Below, piece by piece: positions 1 through 8,745 of a stretch of 21,855 nucleotides of DNA (position 1 is the first letter of the stretch; every line of letters begins with the position of its first letter). The notes beneath the pieces were generated by a model. That model was given only the letters and a program-made list of their open reading frames with translations, did no database searches and had not been told where the DNA came from. Source of the stretch: Pararhizobium sp. YC-54 (GTDB lineage: Bacteria > Pseudomonadota > Alphaproteobacteria > Rhizobiales > Rhizobiaceae); contig NZ_JAOYTH010000030.1 in the NCBI RefSeq assembly GCF_025847205.1, positions 1 to 21,855 of the forward strand, read 5' to 3'. The position numbers were made by a program, and so were the translations under genes.

Positions 1-117
1 TGCGCTTCAGTTTCCTCATCAGCCCCTAATTATCCGGAGTAAAATCCATGTCTTATCCTTGAAAAGCCACGCCTTTGCTCGGCGTACTCGACATAAATAT
101 CTCCTACAAATAATTAG
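1..117. mobile_element. Probable end of an inserted element (partial)
   Basis: This short AT-richer stretch does not continue the helicase reading frame that ends in it. On the minus strand the helicase runs into a stop two codons past the SGTPITN motif, so the junction is near 111-118. The stretch carries an 8-bp inverted repeat, CTAATTAT (26-33) against ATAATTAG (110-117), and on the minus strand a ribosome-site-like GGAGATATTT before an ATG that opens only a 13-codon frame. Terminal inverted repeats and tiny leader frames are common at insertion-sequence ends; I cannot name the family, and the rest lies outside the window. It could instead be ordinary DNA joined by deletion. Confidence 0.35.
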
Positions 118-3100
118 TGATCGGCGTGCCCGATGCCAGCAAAAGTGCCCGGCCCGGGTTCTTCGTCCCGATGAATCGGGATTTGACATAAAGGTCCCAG
201 GCGCGTTGCGAGCCATTCGGATCGACACCCTTCAGTGTCGACATGTTGGTGGCGAAGGAGAGCTTTCTGAACTCCTGCGCCTCATCGACAATAATCTGGT
301 CGACGCCGATCTCGGCGATGGTGAGCAGGTCGTCCTTGCGGGTGGATAAGGCTTCGAGCCGCTCCTGCAGGCCCTCTTTCAGTCTCTCGAGACGCTTGCG
401 CGAGACGCGGTCATCGCTTTCGACCTTGGTGAGCAGCGTCTCGTAGAGTTCGAGCTCGTCATGGATCATCTGCTGCTCGAAGGCCGACGGGATGCCGATG
501 AAGCGGAAGGCCGAGTGCGTGATGATGATCGCATCCCAGCTGGCCGTTGCCGCGCGCGACAGGAAGCGATGGCGCTTATCTTTGGTGAAGTTGGTCTCGT
601 CGGCGACGAGGATGCGGGCATTCGGATAGAGGGCGAGAAATTCGCGGGCCATCTGCGCCAGGCAATGCCCGGGCACGACCAGCATCGCCTTGGCGATCAG
701 GCCGAGCCGGCGTTGCTCCATGACGCTGGCTGCCATCGTCATCGTCTTACCGGCGCCGACGGCATGCGCGAGATAGGTGGCGCCAGCGGAAATGATCCGC
801 CAGATGCCGCGCTTCTGGTGCGGATAGAGCGAGAAGGCCGCCGACGCGCCGGGGAGTTTCAGATGCGACCCATCGAAGGTTCTTGGCGCGATGTTGTTGA
901 AGCGGTCGTTATAGACGCGCGCCAGCCGGTCGGTGCGGTCGGGATCGGACCAGATCCAGTTCTGGAAGGCCGTCTTGATTTTTTGTAGCTTCTCCTTCGC
1001 CGCCTCGGTGTCGATGACGTTCAGGACGCGGCGCTCGCCACCGTCGGCATCCCTTGACGTGTCGAAGATCTGCGGGATGCGGGAGTTCAGCGCATCGGCG
1101 ATGAGTTCACCGGCATGACGGCGATCCGTTCCCCATTCCGACGTGCCGGCGGCAAGGTAACCGAGCTGTCGCGCCTCGACCGTCCAGGACGCCAGTTCCG
1201 GCAGGTGATGAATGCGGATTTCCGCGCCCATGGTCTCGTGGACGAAGGCAACGATGTCGCTTGCGGGAATCCACGGCGCCCCGAGACGGGCGGTGATGTC
1301 GGAGGGGCGCAGGTCGACGGGTTGAACGGCAGTGAGCGCCGTCACATTCCGCTCAAAGTCGGGATTGAGTGCCTCGGCTGCCTCGGCTGCCTTCAGCTTG
1401 TCGCGGACGTGGCCAGAGAGATAGGCGTCGGCCATTTGCCAGGCGCCTGTTTCCGGATCGCGGAAGATGGCGCTGCCGAGTTCGGCGACGACGCCATCGA
1501 CGTCGCGGTGCAGAAGCTCGGCAATATGGTCGAGATCAACGCGGCCGCGCTCGTTCAGGACGACGGCGAGCGCGTCGGCAGCGTTTGTTATGACAGGAGC
1601 GGCTGGCGGCGAGATCACCCGTTCGGAAAAGATCGGGCCAGGCTTTGCAGTGTCGGTTTCGAGATCGTAGTCCTCGATCGAGGCGACGAGCCAGCAATCG
1701 GGATCGTCGAGGAAGGGCTGCAGGTTCGGGCGGCGGTGGGTTTCGCGCGTCTCGCCGGTTTCCGGATCCTCCGAAATGGACACCAGGGTGTGATTGATTG
1801 GCCCGAATTCACGGACGAAGCTCGACCAGGCGATGCGCAGCTTCACCTGGCTCTCCGTCCACGGACGGTCGAGCTCCTGCGCCTTGAGGACCTCGCGGAC
1901 GGCATCGCGGATCGGGATCAGCTTGGCGATGATGCGAACGTGCTTTTCGGACAGGCCTTCGCCTGACCGCCCTTTTCGCACTGACACCGCGAACGGCGAT
2001 CCATCGATGATCTGCATAAGGCCGCGAGCCTTGTCGAAGACGAAACTCCCCTCGCGGACATTGCGGCCGGAGGACGGGTCGACGTCGCGATCGCTGTCTC
2101 CATCGTCGAGATCGACGACCGTCGGCTCGCCGTCATAGACCGCCTCCGGAAGGAGATTGATGGCGGCAGACAGCGCGCAGACGAGGTCCTCGTTTGTGCG
2201 CGGCAGGCATGTATAGGTTTCGCCGAAGGATCCCGAGGTCAGCGCATGCGTGCCGAGCACGAAGTCCGGGTGCCGCGCGAACCAGCGGTTCACATGGATC
2301 GGTCCTTCGTCGCCGGTGGCGGGCCGTACCTCATCGATGTCGAGCCATGCCAGATCGCCCTCGGGTTCGCCGACCTTGCGCTTGCGCAAGAACAGGATGT
2401 CCACCACCACGTCCGTGCCGGCGTCGCCGCGGAAACTGCCTTCGGGCAGGCGGATCGCCACAATGAGGTCGGCCGTCTTGGCGATATGCTCGCGGGCCGA
2501 AGCATCCGCCTTGTCCATCGTGCCAGCGCTGGTGACGAAGGCGGCGAGCGCGCCCGGCTTCAGCAGATCGATCGACCGAGCGATAAAATAGTCGTGCAAC
2601 CGAAGGCCCAGCGAGCGATAGGCCCGGTCTGAGCGAACGCTGCGATCGGAGAAGGGTGGGTTGCCCAGGGCAAGGTCGAAACTCGCTGGCAGCGCCGTGC
2701 GCGCAAAATCGCCGGTGATCAGGCGCGCCCGCGGCTGCAGCAGCCGGGCGATGCGGGCCGTGACCGGATCGAGCTCAACGCCGGTGACATGCGACACGTC
2801 GCGCAACGCTTCCGGCATCAACGCCGGGAACAGGCCGGTGCCAATGCCCGCCTCCAGTACCCGGCCACCGCGCCAGCCGAGACGCTGCAGGCCTGACCAG
2901 ATCGCCCGCACGATGAACTCCGGCGTGAAATGGGCATACTGGGTGCAGCGGGAAAGCGAGGCGTAGTCGCTCTCGCCGACGGCATCCTCCAGCGCCGAGC
3001 CGATCTCGTCCCAGCCTTCTCGAAAATCGAGCTCGCCCGGACGGCGGAAGACCCCATTGGCAAGATCGGAGGCGCCGAAGCCGGTGAACCGGATCAAACG

Positions 3101-3430
3101 CGCCTGCTCGTCGCGCGTGGGCGGGCGGTCGTCCGCCTCGATTTCGGAGGCGAGGCGGATTGCGGCAATGTTGTCGCAGGCGCGCTCCTTCCAGCCACGT
3201 GCCAGACCCCGGTTGCCTTCGAGGTAGAAGTTGGCACGCTTTTGCTTCGCGCCAGCGCATGCAAGTTGCGATCTTGCGGGAAGGGCAGGGGCCGGCGCTG
3301 GTGGCGTCGGCTCCGGATCGTCGTCATTGGCGACCGGTCCCATGCTTTCGGAAGCGGCAAAGCCGAGACCAAAGCCCGAGGACAGCGCACTGCAGCCAAA
3401 CATGTCGAATGTAAAAGCATCGTTGCTCAT
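104..3430 (-). pseudogene. Plasmid DNA methyltransferase-helicase fusion, 3' truncated
   Basis: A 1108-residue remnant of the giant methylase/helicase found on rhizobial plasmids. The N-terminal part is a Rossmann N6-adenine methyltransferase-like domain: SAM-binding motif VLEAGIGTGLF at about 191-201 and catalytic-type NPPF at 257-260. The C-terminal part begins an SF2/SNF2-like helicase: Walker A GAGKT at 892-896, DEAQ box at about 1049-1052, and motif III SGTPITN from 1100. The frame then stops after two extra residues, so the whole second helicase lobe is missing; relatives are usually several hundred residues longer (family knowledge). The methyltransferase half could still be made; the helicase should be dead. 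The start ATG at 3430 follows AAGGAATCTCTCC. It lies 100 bp downstream of the DUF1419 gene, on the same strand. The biological role of the family is not established. Confidence 0.85.
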
Positions 3431-3530
3431 GGAGAGATTCCTTGTGATGCAGATCGCCGTCCGGTCACGGCCAAGCGACCGGCGGGATAGCCAGAGGGGT
3501 GGGATTGCTGAGGAACCGCCGGAAGGAGGC

Positions 3531-4130
3531 TCAGGCGGCGATCGGTGAGGGGAGGTGGCGCAAATGCACCGGCAGCTTTGCCGCGATTTCGTCGTCGGTC
3601 AGTTCGTCCAGGCGCTTGGTACCGCCCATGCCGCTGTAGAGCACGACGGTGCGCCGGCCACGGCAGGATTCCCGCCAATCCTCCCCGGCATGGCCGCGAT
3701 AGGCATCGGCCGTGATGCTCCAGATATGCTCGAGACGTTCGTCACGGGTCATCGCCCGCTTGGGTCCCGTCTCGCGTTCCATGACTGCGCGGCGCATCTC
3801 GTCAGTCGACGCGCGATCGGACAGATCGCAATAGCCGTGGAAATGGCGAATTCGCCCGTCGATCCTGAGCGCGAAGAAGACTGATGTCACGGAGCCGGTC
3901 AGGTATTCGCGCATGGCAAACATCGCGCCTCGGATCCAGAGCGGCGGCAGGATCTCGAACATGTAGTCGTGTTCGGCTTCGCTGATCTCAAACCATTCGC
4001 CGGCATAAAGAGGTGCGGCGTCATCATCCCAGCGGTTCGGGCGCTGCGCGTGGCGATCAAACATGCGGAACATTTGCTGGCGTGTGGCAACGCCCTCAAA
4101 GACTTTGCGGAGATTAACGGAAACGGGCAT
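3531..4130 (-). CDS. DUF1419 domain-containing protein
   Basis: A 199-residue protein I recognise as the DUF1419 family, which recurs beside TOPRIM and methylase-helicase genes on rhizobial plasmids. Visible landmarks are an N-terminal segment rich in R/Q/F (VATRQQMFRMFDRH), a central acidic-aromatic stretch (GEWFEISEAEHDYMFEILPP) and a C-terminal half with charged helices. There is no signal peptide, membrane segment or catalytic motif I can point to, so the product is probably cytosolic. The start ATG at 4130 follows a good Shine-Dalgarno, CCGAAGGAGTCGCAA. It sits 117 bp after the TOPRIM gene and 100 bp before the methylase-helicase, so the three may share a transcript. Function is unknown. 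Confidence 0.8.
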   Translation of the reverse strand: MPVSVNLRKVFEGVATRQQMFRMFDRHAQRPNRWDDDAAPLYAGEWFEISEAEHDYMFEILPPLWIRGAMFAMREYLTGSVTSVFFALRIDGRIRHFHGYCDLSDRASTDEMRRAVMERETGPKRAMTRDERLEHIWSITADAYRGHAGEDWRESCRGRRTVVLYSGMGGTKRLDELTDDEIAAKLPVHLRHLPSPIAA

Positions 4131-4247
4131 TTGCGACTCCTTCGGTGCTGTCGTCCGACCGAAGCGCGAGCCGCATCCTTACGAGCTCGCCATCCTCTTC
4201 GGTCCTTCTTGACACGCACCTCGCCGCCGCGATCCCGCCTCGGCGGG

Positions 4248-5240
4248 TCAAGGGCCGGCTTTGCCGGGCGAAGCTTCACCCTTGACGCGCCGATCGGGCA
4301 TGCGGCACGTTTCTTGTCTGTCCCTTCTTCCTGCTTTCTCGTTTTGCCAAAGTTTCAGCACGTCGTTCCAGTCGTCCGCCGACGGTCGCAGGCGCAGCCA
4401 CTCGCAGCCGAGTTCGTCCGCGAGGCTTCGAAGGCGGTCGGCATAGGCCTCGCCCTGGGGATTGGCATCCGTCGCAGCGACAATCTGCGCGGCCGGCTGG
4501 TCGGCAAGCGCACGAAGGGCAGCCTCTGTTGCCGGCGACCAGCCGCCGCCGGTGCTGAGATAAAGCGTGCCGTCGCGCATGCCTTCGACGGCAGCAAGGC
4601 TCATCGCATCGATTGCGGCCTCAGTCACGCAGAGCCGTGGGGCAGGGGATGGGCCGAGGCGGAAGAGAACCTTGGCGCCGCCGGAGGCAAAGCCACGCCA
4701 GTCGGAGCCGCGTTCTTCCCACCCGGTCACCGCGCCTGCAGTGTCGGTATGCGCAGCCCACATGCTGCAGTAAGGCCCTTCGCGCAGCACACCATGCGCA
4801 ATCGCTTTCCTGATGACCGAGGCAGGCAAAAAGCGTTCTTCGTACAGATAGCGCCACGTTCCCGAACCTGGCGCGGGAGATTTGCGCGACAGCCAGCGTT
4901 CGGCCACCGTACCGATGCGCGCATCTGCTTTAGCGGGTTTCCGCCATTCGGATCGCGACGGCTGGAAACCAACAAGCGCTGCGACCCGTTCGAGACCTTC
5001 ACCGAACTCGACACCATCGAGGTGCGAAACGAGCGAAAAAATATCGCCCTTGCTGTCACCGAGCGGATCGAACCAGCCGCGGCCCTCATGCGTCACGATG
5101 ATGATTTCGGCGCCGCGGCGAAACTTCACCGCGCGGCGCGTGCTCTCCTTTCGATCGAGCGCAAAGCCTGATGTCTCCAGCACCGCCTGGCAACCAACCC
5201 GCTGCCGCAGGTCTTCTATCTCTTCTCTCGTCATCTTCAT
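4248..5240 (-). CDS. DUF3991 and TOPRIM domain-containing protein
   Basis: A 330-residue protein of the rhizobial-plasmid DUF3991/TOPRIM type. The N-terminal 100 residues resemble the zinc-finger-lacking primase-like front end (REEIEDLRQRV, GDIFSLVSHLDGV). The DUF3991 region lies near 110-190. A TOPRIM fold follows, with the acidic Glu in CVTEAAIDAMS (E207) and the Asp of AATDANPQGEAYADRL (D258), and closes with DWNDVLK, as in DnaG-like proteins. TOPRIM domains bind metal for nucleotidyl transfer or hydrolysis, so a role in plasmid DNA processing or primer synthesis is plausible, but no reaction is shown for this family. The tail after about residue 300 is basic and low in complexity. A perfect palindrome lies 2 bp upstream of the start codon. 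Confidence 0.85.
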   Translation of the reverse strand: MKMTREEIEDLRQRVGCQAVLETSGFALDRKESTRRAVKFRRGAEIIIVTHEGRGWFDPLGDSKGDIFSLVSHLDGVEFGEGLERVAALVGFQPSRSEWRKPAKADARIGTVAERWLSRKSPAPGSGTWRYLYEERFLPASVIRKAIAHGVLREGPYCSMWAAHTDTAGAVTGWEERGSDWRGFASGGAKVLFRLGPSPAPRLCVTEAAIDAMSLAAVEGMRDGTLYLSTGGGWSPATEAALRALADQPAAQIVAATDANPQGEAYADRLRSLADELGCEWLRLRPSADDWNDVLKLWQNEKAGRRDRQETCRMPDRRVKGEASPGKAGP

Positions 5241-5242
5241 TC

Positions 5243-5259
5243 CGGCCGCTCAGCGGCCG
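5243..5259 (-). promoter_or_regulatory. GC-rich palindrome at the TOPRIM start codon
   Basis: CGGCCGCT and AGCGGCCG form a perfect 8-bp inverted repeat around a single central base, ending 2 bp before the ATG at 5240. On the minus strand GGAAGG lies just 5' of it, so the hairpin would separate or hide the ribosome site. It could be a protein operator or a translational block; it has no T-tract, so it is not a terminator. Confidence 0.35.
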
Positions 5260-5438
5260 CCTTCCTGCTCTTTTTCTCCCGCACTTTGCGGGACGACTCT
5301 TCGACCCCCGCGAAGAACAAAGGCTGCAAGGGCGTGGGCTGGCAATTGTCGGATTCAACAAGGCTGATATCGGCCCACGGCGTGAGCCTCCCTTGCGGCC
5401 GCCGGCTCGCAAGCGGCAGCCGTCAGGCAGAAGGCGGC

Positions 5439-5615
5439 TCAATGGGCCGCCCACGGGAAAAACTCATGCACCACTTCGAGGTCGTCGCTGGCGTCGATCT
5501 CGTCCGAAGGCAGCACGCCGTATTCGCCGTCGACTTCGAAGACGGTGACCGGGACCATCAGGTCGCGGGAGAGCTGGAAGGCGTGGGACTGAGCGAGGGA
5601 AAGGTCGTGGGACAT
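5439..5615 (-). CDS. Small hypothetical protein (58 aa)
   Basis: A short acidic protein starting MSHDLSLAQSHAFQ and continuing VPVTVFEVDGEYGVLP with an acidic, aromatic C-terminal end (DDLEVVHEFFPWAAH). I chose the ATG at 5615 over the in-frame one at 5663 because CGAAGGAG lies at proper spacing only for 5615. That Shine-Dalgarno is inside a 5-bp hairpin (GCTCC/GGAGC, 5623-5635), which may dampen translation. The compact alternation of hydrophobic and charged residues looks like one small beta-rich domain; there is no membrane segment. Similar tiny proteins sit near TOPRIM/DUF1419 genes on rhizobial plasmids, but I cannot assign a family or function. The next gene, TOPRIM, begins about 200 bp downstream. 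Confidence 0.6.
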   Translation of the reverse strand: MSHDLSLAQSHAFQLSRDLMVPVTVFEVDGEYGVLPSDEIDASDDLEVVHEFFPWAAH

Positions 5616-5988
5616 CTGAGAGGCTCCTTCGGAGCGGGCCAATCCCGCTCGATGGCTCCTCAAAAGGCCCAGGTGCGGGCGCGATCACCGCGAAGTCGAA
5701 GACGAAGCGGCCGCAGCTTCGCTAGCGGACCCTTTACGGGTTGATCGTGGAAGATCCGCAGCCGGGCCAGGACGCCATCCTATGAGAGCGGGATTAGGCT
5801 GCTCTGATGAGCCCATCGCCGACACCGCACTATCGAGCTGATCCGCCGGCAATCAGCGCCGCCACTCTGGCGGCAACGGCTTCAATGAAGTGGGCAGAAG
5901 GGAAGAATCGGCGCTCTCGGACTTCTGCGACGCCTTTCCGATGAGACGTCGATCGACCGCGGTCAGCGCGGCCGACCGTAGCCTCCTG
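5616..5988. other. Intergenic stretch between PanD and the left block
   Basis: 373 bp with no convincing gene on either strand. It marks the boundary between plasmid-backbone genes and the metabolic/transport genes. It holds two perfect inverted repeats: GCCGCCA-CTC-TGGCGGC at 5858-5874 and CGAAGC/GCTTCG at 5703-5721. Neither is followed by a T-tract on either strand, so I do not call them terminators. Any promoter for the left block should lie here, but I see no convincing -35/-10 pair. Confidence 0.5.
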
Positions 5989-6471
5989 TTATTCTCCGGG
6001 CGCGGAAGCCCGCTCACGCTCAGCTGTCAGTGACGCGGGAAACCCATAGTCGTTGTCGGCAATCGCAGTGTTCACCGCCATATCGAGTGAGCCGTCGGGG
6101 CGGCGGAACACCTCATAGGTCATCCGATCGACAATCTCGTTTTCCGGACCGAACACGAGGACACGCGGTTTGAGACTGATGATGTCGTCAATCTCGCAGA
6201 AAACGCTCGCCGCGATGATGATCTCGTCGCCCTGCTGGCAGGTGCGCGCGGCGGCGCCATTGAGAATGCAGCATCTGGAACCCGCGTCGCCATAGAGCAC
6301 GTAGGTGCTGATCCTGGCGCCGGACATCTTGTTCCAGATCTCGACATATTCGAGCGGCTTCAACCCGACGGTCCTGCAAAAATCCGCATCGATCGTGATC
6401 GAGCCGTGATAGTTCAGCTTGGCATCCGTCACCCGGATCCCGTGGAGCTTGGCGCTGACGTATTTCTCCAA
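5989..6471 (-). CDS. panD: Aspartate 1-decarboxylase
   Basis: Pyruvoyl-dependent enzyme converting L-aspartate to beta-alanine for pantothenate and CoA synthesis; cytosolic tetramer in the family. The sequence keeps the full set of known PanD residues, each shifted by one from the E. coli numbering: K8, Y21, the self-cleavage pair G23-S24 (in LNYHGSITID), W46, R53, T56, Y57 and the N71-GAAA loop. It is 160 residues long against the usual 115-140; the extra C-terminal tail (about 125-160) is low in conserved features. Translation starts at a TTG codon preceded by AAAAGGAACTGCGAT, a good ribosome site. It lies 76 bp after the PmtA-like gene on the same strand, so the two are probably cotranscribed. 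No panB or panC is in view. Confidence 0.92.
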   Translation of the reverse strand: MEKYVSAKLHGIRVTDAKLNYHGSITIDADFCRTVGLKPLEYVEIWNKMSGARISTYVLYGDAGSRCCILNGAAARTCQQGDEIIIAASVFCEIDDIISLKPRVLVFGPENEIVDRMTYEVFRRPDGSLDMAVNTAIADNDYGFPASLTAERERASAPGE

Positions 6472-6547
6472 ATCGCAGTTCCTTTTGCTTCAGTAACGAG
6501 GCCGCGCCGCCTGCTGACAGCACGCCAACAGGCGCATATACATATGC

Positions 6548-7144
6548 TTAGATCGCGCGCCGATAGGACCAAAGCTGCGCCGGCGGGATGTTGCGGACGA
6601 CGAAGTCGTAGTGGGAAACCACATAGCGGTCCGGCATCTTGACTACCGGCGACAGCGGCCCATAGGTGATCTGGATAACCGGCCGGCCGGGGGGAATGCG
6701 GGCGAGCAAATCCTCAATCAAGAGAACGCGCTGGTTCATCGGAAAGCTCAGCAGCGGGACGGCGCTGACGACACAGTCGAACTGTTCGCCTCGGCGATCG
6801 CCCAACACCTGATCGAGTTGAAATGCGTCGCCCAAGCGGAAATCCACACCTGGAAAACGCTGCGTCAGACCGCAATAGAAATTTTTTGAATACTCGACCG
6901 AGACCAGCTGGCGCGGCTCGACGCCGCGCGCCAGGATCGCCTTGGTGATCACCCCGGTACCGGCCCCAAGTTCGAGCACCGGCAATCCGGAGCTTGGGTT
7001 GACCACACTCGCCATCCGGCGGGCCGTATGGATCGATGTCGGGATGACGGCGCCGACACCCTTCTTGTCCTTCTGCCAGCCCTTGAAGAACTGCACCTCT
7101 TCCTCGAACCTCTTGCCGAGGCGCTCTTTCAGGCGGAAAACCAT
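6548..7144 (-). CDS. PmtA-like phospholipid N-methyltransferase
   Basis: A 198-residue class I SAM-dependent methyltransferase very like the Sinorhizobium-type PmtA, which methylates phosphatidylethanolamine stepwise toward phosphatidylcholine at the inner membrane face. Visible features: the amphipathic basic N-terminus MVFRLKERLGKRFEEEVQFF, the PTSIHTARRMA segment, the SAM motif VLELGAGTGVITKAI at 56-70, the acidic ribose-binding end of strand 2 in VSVEY (E84), and the late VVSAVPLLSFP motif. The length matches the family. The ATG at 7144 follows GGGAGAAGAT. Rhizobia normally have a chromosomal pmtA, so this would be an accessory copy; it may methylate another lipid or small molecule. It follows a LuxR-like fragment and precedes panD. 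Confidence 0.8.
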   Translation of the reverse strand: MVFRLKERLGKRFEEEVQFFKGWQKDKKGVGAVIPTSIHTARRMASVVNPSSGLPVLELGAGTGVITKAILARGVEPRQLVSVEYSKNFYCGLTQRFPGVDFRLGDAFQLDQVLGDRRGEQFDCVVSAVPLLSFPMNQRVLLIEDLLARIPPGRPVIQITYGPLSPVVKMPDRYVVSHYDFVVRNIPPAQLWSYRRAI

Positions 7145-7213
7145 ATCTTCTCCCTACGACGGCTATTTACGGGTCTATTAGCGAAGGGCATTCAGTCCTG
7201 CTCTGCACTTCTA

Positions 7214-7543
7214 TCAGTCAGAGGCCGAAATGCCTGCCTTCCGCAGCGCGTCCTCAATCGTCTTGGCCTCCAGTGCGGCCATCGCGCTGGCGAGGCATTC
7301 CTCGATCTCGCTCACGTTTTTTGCCTCAAGCCGCGCGATGTCCTTGATGCTCCAGCTCTTGGACAGCCAGCGCAGGCATGATTTTTCCAACGGTGAAAGC
7401 ATCTTGTGCCCTTTCGTATCGGCGCGAGAAAGCAAGTAGTTTGATGCGATTCCGGCTACTTCCACGAGGCCTGGACCCCATCTGCACGTCGGCATCAAAA
7501 GCGATCGAATCTCAGGGGGGTCTAGAACTACCTGACTATGCAT
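7214..7543 (-). CDS. LuxR-type HTH protein, C-terminal remnant
   Basis: The last 60 residues, LSPLEKSCLRWLSKS onward, match the GerE/LuxR helix-turn-helix (typical form LSPREKECLRW..GKS.WEIA), with IKDIARLEAKNVSEIEECLASAM as the recognition part, though it is degenerate. The linker before it (VEVAGIASNYLLSRAD) also resembles LuxR regulators, but no autoinducer or receiver domain remains. Two starts are possible: ATG 7543, which overlaps the end of the epimerase gene by 8 bp, or ATG 7402, which has GAAAGGG upstream and would give 62 aa. It could be a working stand-alone DNA-binding protein or a decayed regulator. The low match to the HTH consensus favours decay. Confidence 0.5.
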   Translation of the reverse strand: MHSQVVLDPPEIRSLLMPTCRWGPGLVEVAGIASNYLLSRADTKGHKMLSPLEKSCLRWLSKSWSIKDIARLEAKNVSEIEECLASAMAALEAKTIEDALRKAGISASD

Positions 7544-8627
7544 TGAATATCGCCGCCCGACGCCGCTTCCAGGCCGCGAGCACCTCCGCTTCCTTATCGG
7601 GCGTCAGCACGCCACCGGCGTTGGCTTTGCGCTCCGCGGGCACTGCGCCGGAGTGCCACCAAGCCAATGTATCCCGCACCGTCTCAGCGAGAGGACGGTG
7701 GGTCAGGCCGCGCTCGAGCGCCTTGTCGAATTTGATGCTTGCGAAGCCAAGATTGTCGCCTCTCAGCGGGGCCCAAGGCACAGCCTCATCTATGCCGTGG
7801 CTCGCAAGGAAGTCGTAGTCATCGATCCAGGTGAAATGCACGGGCTTGGAGCCGCCGACCGATGCCTGAAGTTGAGTGAGGAATTCCACCATCGATATGG
7901 GAGTGCGGGGCCCTGCGACGTTGTAAATGCCGGTTGCCGCCGCTTCTATCATCCGGATCATCCACTCCGTAAGGTCACGGACGTCCACGTATTGCACGGC
8001 ATCCATCATTCGCCCGGGAGCGAGAACCTCGCCGCCCCGCTCTATCCGATCTGGCCAATAGGGGAACCGGTAGGTGCTGTCCCCCGGCCCGACGATGTAG
8101 TGTGGCCGGACGATGCAGGTCCGTTGCGGAAATGCCTTCTCCGCCTCGATCTCCGAGCGCGCCTTGCATGCGCCTAAGCTGCTGCATGCCTTTGTCGGGT
8201 CCTCCACCAAAACCGGTGTTTCCGATTCATCGATGCGGTTCGCGAGGTACGGAAAGTAGACGCCGGTGGACGAGACGTACATGTAGAACTCTGCACGATC
8301 CCTTAGTAAACCGGCTGACATGCGGACCCAATCCGGATTGGTGCCCGAATTGTCGATAACAGCGTCCCAGGATCCGGTCTTGAGCGCGTCAAGTCGTCCT
8401 TTCCTTTCGCCGCGCAAATGTCGCACTGAGGTAGGAAGGTCCGCATGCTTGCGCCCTCGGTTGAAGACAGTGACCGTGTGCCCTCGCTCGACCGCGTACC
8501 GCGCCTGGTGGGGTCCGAGAAAGCCGGTCCCACCCAGGATGAGGATGTTAAGCGGGCGGCTCGGCGCATTTGAGCGCGAGGCTGATGCTATCAGTGGTCC
8601 AAATGACTCCCGTTCGGATATCGTCAT
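7536..8627 (-). CDS. Atypical NAD-dependent epimerase/dehydratase (SDR)
   Basis: A 363-residue extended/atypical SDR protein. The dinucleotide site is ILILGGTGFLGPH (28-40), followed by TVTVFNRGRK, which suggests NADP preference by the basic residues after strand 2. The C-terminal half keeps family landmarks: VRPHYIVGPGD (about 173-183), YWPDRIERGGEVLAPG and VQYVDVRDLTEWM. The usual Tyr of the YxxxK catalytic pair is absent: the aligned segment reads LGACK (151-155), leaving only K155. The ATG at 8627 follows GGAGAGGAA; the same frame stays open upstream through the 118-bp gap but offers no ATG, GTG or TTG. Substrate unknown; relatives act on sugars or similar small molecules. It follows the MFS gene and slightly overlaps the LuxR-like ORF. 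Confidence 0.82.
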   Translation of the reverse strand: MTISERESFGPLIASASRSNAPSRPLNILILGGTGFLGPHQARYAVERGHTVTVFNRGRKHADLPTSVRHLRGERKGRLDALKTGSWDAVIDNSGTNPDWVRMSAGLLRDRAEFYMYVSSTGVYFPYLANRIDESETPVLVEDPTKACSSLGACKARSEIEAEKAFPQRTCIVRPHYIVGPGDSTYRFPYWPDRIERGGEVLAPGRMMDAVQYVDVRDLTEWMIRMIEAAATGIYNVAGPRTPISMVEFLTQLQASVGGSKPVHFTWIDDYDFLASHGIDEAVPWAPLRGDNLGFASIKFDKALERGLTHRPLAETVRDTLAWWHSGAVPAERKANAGGVLTPDKEAEVLAAWKRRRAAIFNA

Positions 8628-8745
8628 TTCCTCTCCGTCTCTCCACTTTGCCTGCAGTCTATCAGGGGTCGTCTCGTCGGCCTCAATGCAGAAGCGCCAC
8701 TCGGCTCCTGGATTCCTTCGATTGGGATCGCCGAACGCAGTCCCT

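Noticed and set aside
1115..1966. Long plus-strand ORF (283 codons)
   Set aside because: It is antisense to the methyltransferase-helicase, whose motifs fix the coding strand; GC-rich genes commonly leave such open shadows.
3969..5171. Long plus-strand ORF (400 codons)
   Set aside because: It is antisense to the DUF1419 and TOPRIM genes, has no recognisable domain and crosses the gap between them.
5616..5988. Rho-independent terminator after panD
   Set aside because: The two inverted repeats there are stable but neither is followed by a T-run on either strand.
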